DNA of 7,480 nt from Rubritepida sp. (GTDB lineage: Bacteria > Pseudomonadota > Alphaproteobacteria > Acetobacterales > Acetobacteraceae). A model generated the notes under the pieces. It was not told where the DNA came from. It did not search any database and saw nothing but the letters and a program-made list of their open reading frames with translations. Each line of letters starts with the position of its first letter. The first letter of the stretch is position 1. Position numbers and translations under genes: made by a program. Location of the stretch: the NCBI GenBank assembly GCA_022843345.1, contig JALHNW010000083.1, forward strand, positions 1-7,480, read 5' to 3'. Below are positions 1 to 5,656 of the stretch, one piece after another.

Positions 1-877
1 GCGCCCAGGCGTCGGCGACGGCGTTGGGGAGGTGGAAGGGCGGGTGCGGCCAGTCCCGCCCGGCGCGGGCGGCGGCGACCGTCTCTGGCCGGATGCGGGC
101 GCTGTGGGCGGCGCGGGTGCCCTCCACGCCCGGCAAGCCGCGGCCGATGACCGTGCGGCAGGCGATGAAGGAGGGACGCGGGTCTAGCTTGGCGAGCGTC
201 ATCGCGGCGTCCAGCGCCTGGAGGTCGTGGCCGTCCACCTCCTGCACGTGCCAATGCGCGGCACGGAAGCGGGCGGGAAAATCCTCGCTCATGGCCAGGG
301 CGATGTCGCCATCGTCGGTCATGCGGTTGTCGTCCCACAGCCAGGTGAGCTTCCCCAGGCGCAGGTGGCCGGCGAGGGCCGCGACCTCGTGCGCGATGCC
401 TTCCTGCAGGCAGCCATCGCCGGACAGCACCCAGGTGCGGTGGTCCACGATGTCCTCGCCCAGGGTGGCGCGCAGGAAGGCCTCGGCCAGCGCCATGCCG
501 GCGGCATTCGCCACGCCCTGGCCGAGCAGGCCGGTGGTCACCTCCACGCCGTGCTGCGGGGCGCGTTCCGGATGGCCCTCGCAGGGGGAGCCGAGTTCGC
601 GGAAGTTCCGCAGCGCGTCGGCCGTCATGCCGGGGTGGCCCGTCAGGTGGAGCAGCGAATACAGCAGCATGGAGCCGTGGCCGGCGGAAAGCACGAAGCG
701 GTCGCGGTCGAACCAGGTGGGGTCGGCGGCGACGTGGTCGAGGTGGCGGGTCCACAGCGCCGTGCAGATCTCGGCCGCGCCCAGGGGCGTGCCGGGGTGG
801 CCCTCGCCCACGCGGGCGATGGCGTCCATGGACAGGAAGCGGATGGCGTCGGCCATCCCTGGCGGCGTGTCGGTCAT
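1..877 (-). CDS. Transketolase (full-length type), N-terminal part, cut by window edge
   Basis: This is the N-terminal TPP-binding domain of a transketolase, the cytoplasmic enzyme that moves two-carbon ketol units between sugars. 292 residues are visible and the frame is still open at base 1. Family motifs appear in order: GHPGTPLGAAE (H27), AGHGSMLLYSLLHL (H67), GHPE (H102), TTGLLGQG (116-121), GDGCLQEGI (D154) and DDN (N184). H258 stands where E. coli-type enzymes have the active-site His261. The FHLPNAV stretch near residue 281 resembles the linker into the second domain, so I infer a one-chain enzyme of about 650-680 residues rather than a split subunit. The ATG at 877 is chosen for the AGGGGGAA site at 885-892; an in-frame Met at residue 8 is a weaker alternative. 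Local divergence is visible: DDNRMTDDGD replaces the usual DDNGISIDG, and AHSARI replaces HGAPLG. It is divergent from a LysR gene and has an operator module in its promoter. The exact substrate is unknown. Confidence 0.93.
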   Translation of the reverse strand, partial: MTDTPPGMADAIRFLSMDAIARVGEGHPGTPLGAAEICTALWTRHLDHVAADPTWFDRDRFVLSAGHGSMLLYSLLHLTGHPGMTADALRNFRELGSPCEGHPERAPQHGVEVTTGLLGQGVANAAGMALAEAFLRATLGEDIVDHRTWVLSGDGCLQEGIAHEVAALAGHLRLGKLTWLWDDNRMTDDGDIALAMSEDFPARFRAAHWHVQEVDGHDLQALDAAMTLAKLDPRPSFIACRTVIGRGLPGVEGTRAAHSARIRPETVAAARAGRDWPHPPFHLPNAVADAWA

Positions 878-884
878 GGCGTGG

Positions 885-892
885 TTCCCCCT
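885..892 (-). promoter_or_regulatory. Shine-Dalgarno site of the divergent transketolase
   Basis: On the minus strand AGGGGGAA lies 7 bases before the ATG at 877. It fixes the start and favours it over the in-frame Met at residue 8. The other operon with the same operator module also has GGGGGAA before its first ATG. Confidence 0.75.
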
Positions 893-916
893 GCGTGCTG
901 CGTGCCGCGAAGGCGC

Positions 917-964
917 TTCACCGTCGAGCGAGGAATTTGCGCCTTCGGGTGAATACGGTTCACC
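917..964 (-). promoter_or_regulatory. Operator module A: LysR-type dyad plus half-site before the transketolase
   Basis: Read on the minus strand, a perfect 6-bp dyad GGTGAA-ccgta-TTCACC (964-948) is followed by 25 bp and a further GGTGAA (922-917). The half-site ends 39 bases before the transketolase ATG. The dyad contains T-N11-A (T950 to A962 on the plus strand), the classical LysR box form. On the other side it ends 9 bases before the LysR ATG at 974, so one protein bound here could control both genes, including its own. The same arrangement recurs at 1882-1929 with identical spacing. A possible -10 is the AAATT stretch near 934-939 on the minus strand, but no strong sigma-70 promoter is visible. 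The assignment to the adjacent LysR protein is inference from position and motif form. Confidence 0.72.
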
Positions 965-973
965 ATCCCGGCG

Positions 974-1882
974 ATGCTGCGCCATCTGCCCCTGTCCTCC
1001 CTGCGCGCCTTCGAGGCGGCGTCGCGCACCGGCTCCTTCCGCGCCGCCGCGGGCGAGCTGGGGCTGACGCCATCCGCCGTGTCGCACGCCATCCGCGCCT
1101 TGGAGGACAGCCTGGGCGTGGCGCTGTTCCGCCGCGAGGGGCGCAGCATCCTGCCCACCCAAGAGGGCGAGCGCCTGGCGCACCACGTCGAGCGCGGCTT
1201 CGGCGAGCTGCGCCTGGGCCTGGGCGCGGTGACGGCGCGGGGCACGCAACTGCTGCGGCTGCACGCCGCGCCCTCCTTCGCCGCGCAATGGCTGGTGCCC
1301 CGCCTGTCGCGCCTGCTGGAGGAGGCGCAGGGGCTGGAGGTGCGGATCGCCGCCGGCACCGACTACCCGCGCTTCCTGGCCGACGAGTTCGACGCCGACA
1401 TCATCTACGGCGCGCCCTCGCCCGCCTATTACGGGCGGCAGAAGCTGGTGACGCTGCCGCTGGGGACGGAGGTGGTGACGCCGCTCTGCGCGCCGGCCCT
1501 GGCGCCACGCATCCGCGACGCGCAGGCGCTGATGGGGCACGCGCTGATCGACAGCACGTCCAAGAAGGTGCGCTGGCCGGAATGGTTCGCCGCCAACGGC
1601 CTGATCGCGCCCGAGCCGCGCGGGCCGCGCTTCGACCGCTCCTTCCTGTCGCTGCGCGCGGCCGCCGACGGGCTGGGGGTGGCGCTGGAATCCACCCGGC
1701 TCGCCGAGCGCGAGCTGGCCGAGGGCACGCTGGTGCGGCCCCTGCTGGGGGTGGCGGAGGACGTGACCTACACCGGGCACTACCTGGTCTTCCCGCAGGA
1801 CCGGCGCTACGCGCGCGGCGTGCGGCGCTTCGCCGAATGGATGGCGGGCGAGCTGGGGCTCGTGCTGCGGCTGGAAGAATAG
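974..1882 (+). CDS. LysR-family transcriptional regulator, GcvA-like (first)
   Basis: A 302-residue DNA-binding regulator with the normal length of the LysR family. The N-terminal winged helix-turn-helix covers about residues 5-65, with the recognition part around 22-42 (AAAGELGLTPSAVSHAIRAL), closely matching GcvA/AmpR-type members. A periplasmic-binding-like effector domain fills about residues 93-297. It is divergent from the transketolase, with a 96-bp gap that holds a LysR-type dyad, and is followed by the SDR/split-transketolase operon, which carries a matching dyad. I infer that it controls both transketolase units and itself. The start is the first ATG of the frame, and the protein begins at the place usual for the family. 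No convincing Shine-Dalgarno site precedes it, so it may be poorly translated or have a very short leader. The effector is unknown. Confidence 0.93.
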   Translation: MLRHLPLSSLRAFEAASRTGSFRAAAGELGLTPSAVSHAIRALEDSLGVALFRREGRSILPTQEGERLAHHVERGFGELRLGLGAVTARGTQLLRLHAAPSFAAQWLVPRLSRLLEEAQGLEVRIAAGTDYPRFLADEFDADIIYGAPSPAYYGRQKLVTLPLGTEVVTPLCAPALAPRIRDAQALMGHALIDSTSKKVRWPEWFAANGLIAPEPRGPRFDRSFLSLRAAADGLGVALESTRLAERELAEGTLVRPLLGVAEDVTYTGHYLVFPQDRRYARGVRRFAEWMAGELGLVLRLEE

Positions 1883-1929
1883 GTGAACCTGCCTCACCGG
1901 ATGGCGAGATTTCCGCGCTGGACGGTGAA
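1882..1929 (+). promoter_or_regulatory. Operator module B: dyad plus half-site before the SDR/transketolase operon
   Basis: GGTGAA-cctgc-CTCACC (1882-1898) is followed by 25 bp and a GGTGAA half-site (1924-1929), which ends 45 bases before the SDR ATG. Compared with module A read on its minus strand, 37 of 48 positions agree by hand, including 18 of 25 in the spacer, where blocks such as GGCG, TTCC, CGCT and GAC are shared. The dyad has one mismatch (C1893 against T). It begins on the last base of the first LysR gene's TAG stop. AGATTT at 1907-1912 lies where module A has CAAATT and could be a -10 element; that is speculative. The likely binder is the LysR protein encoded just upstream. Confidence 0.7.
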
Positions 1930-1974
1930 CGCGCCGCGCGCCGATGCTGGCGCCAACACCTTCTGGGGGAAACG

Positions 1975-2727
1975 ATGCTGCTTCAGGGACGCACCGCCGC
2001 GATCAGCGGCGCCGCGAGCGCGCGCGGGATCGGCCGCGCCACGGCCACGCTCTTCGCCGAGCATGGCGCGCGGGTCGCTATCCTCGACGTTGACGAGGCG
2101 GGCGCGAAGGCGGCCGCGGCCGAACTCGGCCCGCAGCACCTGGGCGTCGGCTGCGACGTGACGGCCTCGGCATCGTGCATCGCGGCGGCGGCGGCGGTGC
2201 AGGCGGAATTTGGGCAGTGCGACATCCTGGTGAACAACGCCGGCATCACCCAGCCGCTGAAGTTCGCCGAGATCTCGCCCGAGAACTGGCATCGGGTGCT
2301 GGACGTGAACCTCTCGGGCGTCCTGTACCTCTCGCAAGCCTTCGTGCCGGGGATGAAGGAGCGCGGGCGCGGCTCCATCGCCTGCATGTCCTCGGTTTCC
2401 GCGCAGCGCGGCGGCGGCATCTTCGGCGGGCCGCACTACAGCGCGGCGAAGGCCGGCGTGCTGGGGCTGGCCAAGGCGATGGCGCGCGAACTCGGCCCCT
2501 TCGGCATCCGGGTGAACTGCGTGACGCCCGGCCTGATCCAGACCGACATCACCGGCGGCAAGCTGACGGACGAAATGCGGGTGGAGATCCGCAAGGGCAT
2601 CCCGCTCGACCGGCTGGGCGAGGCCTCGGACGTGGCGGGGGTGTACCTGTTCCTCGCCTCCGACCTGTCGGCCTACGTCACCGGCGCGGTCATTGACGTC
2701 AACGGCGGCATGCTGATCCACGGATGA
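1975..2727 (+). CDS. Short-chain dehydrogenase/reductase (SDR), classical type
   Basis: A 250-residue NAD(P)-dependent oxidoreductase of the classical SDR family, probably oxidising or reducing a hydroxyl/keto group of a sugar, polyol or sugar acid. The glycine-rich cofactor loop is SGAASARGIG (11-20). D38 at the end of the second strand suggests NAD(H) over NADP(H), D61-V62 follows, and NNAG lies at 87-90. Active-site residues are N112, S140, Y155 and K159 (YSAAK). The Ser-Tyr stretch is about two residues longer than in FabG. The C-terminal half has the usual PG region (RVNCVTPGLIQT) and the VTGAVIDVNGG ending. The start is the ATG after GGGGGAA at 1965-1971. The stop overlaps the next ATG by 4 bases (ATGA), so it is translationally coupled to the split transketolase, which probably uses its product or supplies its substrate. 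The actual substrate is not evident. Confidence 0.93.
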   Translation: MLLQGRTAAISGAASARGIGRATATLFAEHGARVAILDVDEAGAKAAAAELGPQHLGVGCDVTASASCIAAAAAVQAEFGQCDILVNNAGITQPLKFAEISPENWHRVLDVNLSGVLYLSQAFVPGMKERGRGSIACMSSVSAQRGGGIFGGPHYSAAKAGVLGLAKAMARELGPFGIRVNCVTPGLIQTDITGGKLTDEMRVEIRKGIPLDRLGEASDVAGVYLFLASDLSAYVTGAVIDVNGGMLIHG

Positions 2728-3557
2728 TCGCCAACGCCCCTTCCCTGGCGCGGCGCGCCTGGAACATCCGCCGCCACGCCGTGCGCATGGGCGAGGTGCA
2801 GGGCCAGGGCTACATCGCCCAGGCGCTGGGCGTGGCCGACGTGCTGGCCGTGTCCTACTTCCACGCCATGCGCTTCCGCCCGGATGAGCCGGAATGGGAG
2901 GGGCGGGACCGCTTCCTGCTCTCCATCGGGCACTACGCCATCGCGCTCTACGCCGCGCTGGTCGAGGCCGGGATCATCCCGGAGGACGAGATCGAGACCT
3001 ACGGCGCCGATGATTCGCGCCTGCCGATGTCGGGCATGGCGGCCTACACGCCGGGGATGGAGATCACCGGCGGCTCGCTCGGCCAGGGGCTGACGGTGGC
3101 GGTGGGCATGGCGCTGGCGCTGCGGCTGAAGCGCAGCGACGCCTGGGTGGTGAACCTGCTCTCGGATGGCGAGCTGGACGAGGGCTCGACCTGGGAGGCG
3201 GCGATGAGCGCGGGCTCGCACGGGCTCTCGCGCCTCATCGCGCTGGTGGACGTGAACGGGATGCAGGCGGACGGGCCGTCGCTGGGCGTTTCCAACTTCG
3301 AGCCGCTCCAGCCCAAGTGGGAGGCCTTCGGCTGGTTTACCCAGCGGGTGGACGGCAACGACGTGGCCGCACTCGTCGCTGCCTTCGACGCGGCGAAGGC
3401 GCATGAAGGGCCAGGACCGCGCTGCATCATCTGCGACACGCGCATGGCCAAGGGCGTGCCCTTCCTTGAGGCGCGCGAGCGCAACCACTTCCTGCGCGTG
3501 GAGGCGCATGAGTGGACGGATGCGCTGGCCCACCTGGATGCGGAGATGCCGGCATGA
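2724..3557 (+). CDS. Transketolase-like N-terminal subunit (TPP/pyrophosphate-binding half)
   Basis: A 277-residue stand-alone transketolase N-terminal domain, as in split transketolases such as AptA/AptB (apulose-4-phosphate) and SqwG/SqwH (sulfo-sugar). The start is the ATG overlapping the SDR stop. Visible motifs are DRFLLSIGHYAIALY (H70), ITGGSLGQG (114-122), the TPP/metal motif SDGELDEGSTWEAAM (D148) and VDVNGMQADG (N178). These support TPP and Mg binding. Departures from classical transketolase are clear by hand alignment. The GHPG motif reads GYIA, putting Y30 where E. coli-type enzymes have His26. The GHPE His100 position lies in an altered SGMAAY stretch. The GDG motif is SDG. The gene is followed after 97 bp by its C-terminal partner, and the two should form one enzyme. 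Its real substrate may not be a canonical sugar phosphate. Confidence 0.92.
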   Translation: MIANAPSLARRAWNIRRHAVRMGEVQGQGYIAQALGVADVLAVSYFHAMRFRPDEPEWEGRDRFLLSIGHYAIALYAALVEAGIIPEDEIETYGADDSRLPMSGMAAYTPGMEITGGSLGQGLTVAVGMALALRLKRSDAWVVNLLSDGELDEGSTWEAAMSAGSHGLSRLIALVDVNGMQADGPSLGVSNFEPLQPKWEAFGWFTQRVDGNDVAALVAAFDAAKAHEGPGPRCIICDTRMAKGVPFLEARERNHFLRVEAHEWTDALAHLDAEMPA

Positions 3558-3582
3558 CGCGCAGCGAAGCGGCGCGGCATGG

Positions 3583-3612
3583 GCGCGCAGGGTTGGCGTG
3601 GCGGCTGCGCGC
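3583..3612 (+). repeat. GC-rich inverted repeat between the two transketolase subunit genes
   Basis: GCGCGCAG (3583-3590) and CTGCGCGC (3605-3612) are perfect 8-bp complementary arms around a 14-base loop. The hairpin lies in the 97-bp gap between the split-transketolase subunits, 42 bases before the second ATG. No T-tract follows, so it is not an obvious intrinsic terminator. It could shield or separate the two messages or tune subunit ratio. In DNA this GC-rich an 8-bp pair may also arise by chance. Confidence 0.45.
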
Positions 3613-3640
3613 CAGGAAACGGCTCATGTCGCAGCGACCG

Positions 3641-3647
3641 AAGGGAG
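3641..3647 (+). promoter_or_regulatory. Shine-Dalgarno site of the C-terminal transketolase subunit
   Basis: AAGGGAG lies 7 bases before the ATG at 3655. This sets the start there, although the frame is open back to 3403, inside the preceding gene, and has earlier possible starts. Confidence 0.7.
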
Positions 3648-3654
3648 TTGCGGC

Positions 3655-4680
3655 ATGATCCGCGACAAGTACCGCGCCCCCGCCAAGGCCGCGCCCGGCA
3701 CGCGGCTGACGACGAGCGCGATGATCGCCTCCATCGCCGGCGAGGGGCAGCGCACCGCCCCCGCCCCCTTCGGCCACGCGCTGGTGGCGCTGGCGCGCGA
3801 GCGGCCGGAGATCGTGGGCCTCACCGCCGACCTGGCGAAGTACACCGACCTGCACGTCTTCGCGCACGCCCACCCGGACCGCTTCTTCCAGATGGGCATG
3901 GCCGAGCAGGTGCTGATGGGTGCGGCCGCCGGTTTCGCGCGCGAGGGGTTCATGCCCTTCGCCACCACCTACGCCGTCTTCGCATCCCGCCGCGCCTACG
4001 ACTTCATCGCCATGGCGATCGCCGAGGAGGCGCTGCCGGTGAAGATCTGCTGCGCGCTGCCGGGGCTGACCACGGGCTACGGCCCCTCGCACCAGGCCAC
4101 CGAGGATTTGGCGATCTTCCGCGGCCTGCCGAACATGACCGTGGTGGACCCCTGCGACGCGCATGAGATCGCGCAGGCCGTGCCGGCCATCGCCGCCCAT
4201 CCGGGGCCGGTGTACATGCGCCTGCTGCGCGGCCAGGTGCCGCTGGTGCTGGACGAGTACGGCTACCGCTTCCAGCTCGGACGCGCGCAGATGCTGCGCG
4301 AGGGGCGCGAGGCGCTGGTGATCAGCGCCGGATTCATGACGATGCGCGCGCTGGAAGCGGCCGAGGCGCTGCGCGCGGACGGCATCGGCGTGGCCGTGCT
4401 GCACAGCCCCACCATCAAGCCGCTGGACGCGGCGACGATCCTGGCCGCATGCCGCGTGGAGGGCCGCGCGGTGATCGTGGCGGAGAACCACACGGTCCAT
4501 GGCGGGCTGGGCGAGGCGGTGGCCGCCCTGCTCATGCGCGAGGGGGTGCGGCCGGCGCTGTTCCGCCAAGTGGCGCTGCCCGACGAGTTCCTGGACGCCG
4601 GGGCGCTGCCCACGCTGCATGACCGCTACGGCATCTCGACGGGCGCCATGGTGGCGCGGATCAGGGGGTGGGTGGGCTGA
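3655..4680 (+). CDS. Transketolase-like C-terminal subunit (pyrimidine-binding half)
   Basis: A 341-residue partner of the preceding subunit, carrying the pyrimidine-binding domain and the C-terminal transketolase domain. TADLAKYTDL (57-66), RFFQMGMAEQVLMGAAAGFA (76-95) and GYGPSHQATEDLAIFRGLPN (141-160) are family hallmarks. E84 of MAEQ is the conserved Glu that activates TPP, and H146 matches the His of GPTHQ. The last third (about 190-341) is the C-terminal domain with VIVAENHTVHGGLG. Hand alignment suggests loss of classical sugar-phosphate contacts: P36 where Arg358 of E. coli TktA would lie, Y63 for Ser385 and A134 for His461. The first 30 residues are an extra N-terminal extension before the domain. 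The stop (TGA 4678-4680) shares one base with the next ATG, coupling it to the second LysR gene. I expect a heterotetramer with the N-terminal subunit; the substrate is unknown. Confidence 0.91.
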   Translation: MIRDKYRAPAKAAPGTRLTTSAMIASIAGEGQRTAPAPFGHALVALARERPEIVGLTADLAKYTDLHVFAHAHPDRFFQMGMAEQVLMGAAAGFAREGFMPFATTYAVFASRRAYDFIAMAIAEEALPVKICCALPGLTTGYGPSHQATEDLAIFRGLPNMTVVDPCDAHEIAQAVPAIAAHPGPVYMRLLRGQVPLVLDEYGYRFQLGRAQMLREGREALVISAGFMTMRALEAAEALRADGIGVAVLHSPTIKPLDAATILAACRVEGRAVIVAENHTVHGGLGEAVAALLMREGVRPALFRQVALPDEFLDAGALPTLHDRYGISTGAMVARIRGWVG

Positions 4681-5606
4681 TGCTGCCCTTGCGCGCCATC
4701 GCCGTGTTCCACGCCGCCGCGCGGGCCGGCAGCTTGACCCGCGCAGCGCAGGAGCTGGGGGTGACGCCGTCCGCGGTGTCGCAGCAAGTCTCGGCGCTGG
4801 AGGTGCAGCTGGGCACGGCGCTGCTGACGCGCCAGGGCCGGCGCATCGCGCTGACCGAGGCGGGCGAGCGCTACCTGGAGATGATCGCGCCTCATGTGGA
4901 GCGCATCGAGGAGGCGACGCGCTACGTGCGCGGCTCGCTGTCCTCCGGCTCGCTGATCCTGCGGGTGACGCCGACGCTGGCGACGAGGTGGCTGCTGCCG
5001 CGGCTGCCGCGCTTCCTGGACGCGCACCCGGAGATCGAGCTGCGGGTGGACGCGACGAACGAGCCCACCGACTTCGCGCGCGAGGGGGTGGACCTGGAGA
5101 TCCGCCACGGCGAGGGCAACTGGCCCGGCCTCTTAGTCGAGGCGGTGGCGGAGGAGCGCTTCCTGCCGGTCTGCGCGCCCGCGCTGGCCGCCCCCGGCAG
5201 CCTGCGGGCGGAGGAGCTGGGCCGGCACCGGCTAATCCATTCGGTGAAGTCGCAGGTGCAGTGGGCCGGCTGGTTCGCCGAGGCCGGCACGACGATGCCG
5301 CAGGCGCGGCGCGTGCTGTTCGACCGCAGCCACATGGCCATAGACGCCGCCATCGCCGGCATGGGCATCGCGCTGGAAAGCACGCTGATGATGGGCGATG
5401 CGCTGCGCGACGGGCGGCTGGCCTGCCCCGTCGCGGCGCCGCCCGCGATCAGGCGGCGCACGCAATGGCTGGTCTGCCCGGCGGACCGGCTGCGGCGCCG
5501 CCGGGTGCGCGCCTTCGTGGACTGGATGCGGGCCGAGGGTGCGCGCTGGGCCACCGATTCATTAGAAGAACTTAAGCAAACCGCCGAAAATCTCGATTGT
5601 ACCTGA
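4680..5606 (+). CDS. LysR-family transcriptional regulator, GcvA-like (second)
   Basis: A 308-residue LysR regulator with a helix-turn-helix at about residues 3-60 (AAQELGVTPSAVSQQVSAL near 22-40) and an effector domain from about 90 to 295. Its effector domain is recognisably related to the first LysR protein: both share a V(R/Q)W..WFA segment, a downstream FDRS and GVALEST/GIALEST, so the two are paralogues of the GcvA group. I chose the ATG at 4680, which overlaps the preceding stop as TGATG; a GTG four codons earlier is possible but has poorer context. The GGGGG run at 4664-4668 could serve as its ribosome site. It is probably co-transcribed with the SDR/transketolase operon and may act on the downstream oxidoreductase gene. 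The last 16 or so codons (TCA, TTA, GAA, CTT, AAT, TGT) are AT-rich and unlike the rest, apparently because the reading frame runs into the next promoter. Confidence 0.92.
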   Translation: MLPLRAIAVFHAAARAGSLTRAAQELGVTPSAVSQQVSALEVQLGTALLTRQGRRIALTEAGERYLEMIAPHVERIEEATRYVRGSLSSGSLILRVTPTLATRWLLPRLPRFLDAHPEIELRVDATNEPTDFAREGVDLEIRHGEGNWPGLLVEAVAEERFLPVCAPALAAPGSLRAEELGRHRLIHSVKSQVQWAGWFAEAGTTMPQARRVLFDRSHMAIDAAIAGMGIALESTLMMGDALRDGRLACPVAAPPAIRRRTQWLVCPADRLRRRRVRAFVDWMRAEGARWATDSLEELKQTAENLDCT

Positions 5607-5656
5607 TGAAAGCTGCCTCCTAGCTTGCGAATGAGACAGACCCTGGGGAGGGAACC
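5557..5656 (+). promoter_or_regulatory. AT-rich putative promoter/operator region of the oxidoreductase operon
   Basis: Bases 5557-5640 are about 43% GC by hand count, in sharp contrast to the surroundings, and span the end of the second LysR gene and the gap before the oxidoreductase. Candidate elements are TTGTAC (5597-5602) and TAGCTT (5621-5626), 18 bp apart; both are weak matches to the sigma-70 consensus. A dyad AAGCT-N7-AGCTT (5610-5626) overlaps the proposed -10 and could be an operator. The GGTGAA module seen upstream of the other operons is absent, so control probably differs. The second LysR protein is the natural candidate regulator. The region is convincing as a promoter by composition, but the individual boxes are uncertain. 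Confidence 0.5.
5645..5654 (+). promoter_or_regulatory. Strong Shine-Dalgarno site that fixes a GTG start
   Basis: GGGGAGGGAA, with GGAGG at 5647-5651, lies 5 bases before the GTG at 5657 and makes that codon the start. There is no ATG nearby upstream in frame. Confidence 0.8.

Noticed and set aside
908..947. A 9-bp inverted repeat CGAAGGCGC / GCGCCTTCG with a 22-base loop
   Set aside because: It is perfect, but it overlaps module A and has no counterpart in module B. The conserved GGTGAA arrangement explains the region better. It could still be a minor structure.
24..1067. Plus-strand open frames across the left end
   Set aside because: They are antisense to the transketolase, whose conserved motifs run continuously on the minus strand.
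895..2727. A long plus-strand frame that could be read as a 610-residue fusion ending in the SDR
   Set aside because: Upstream of 1975 it is an out-of-frame shadow of the LysR gene, with Arg/Ala/Gly-rich low-complexity sequence. The SDR has its own ATG with a GGGGGAA ribosome site.
3403..3654. Upstream extension of the C-terminal transketolase subunit frame into the preceding gene
   Set aside because: The extension has no family similarity that I can see, and AAGGGAG at 3641 points to the ATG at 3655.
4668..4679. GTG at 4668 as the start of the second LysR gene
   Set aside because: The ATG at 4680 overlaps the preceding stop and places the helix-turn-helix at the usual distance from the start; the GTG has no clear ribosome site.
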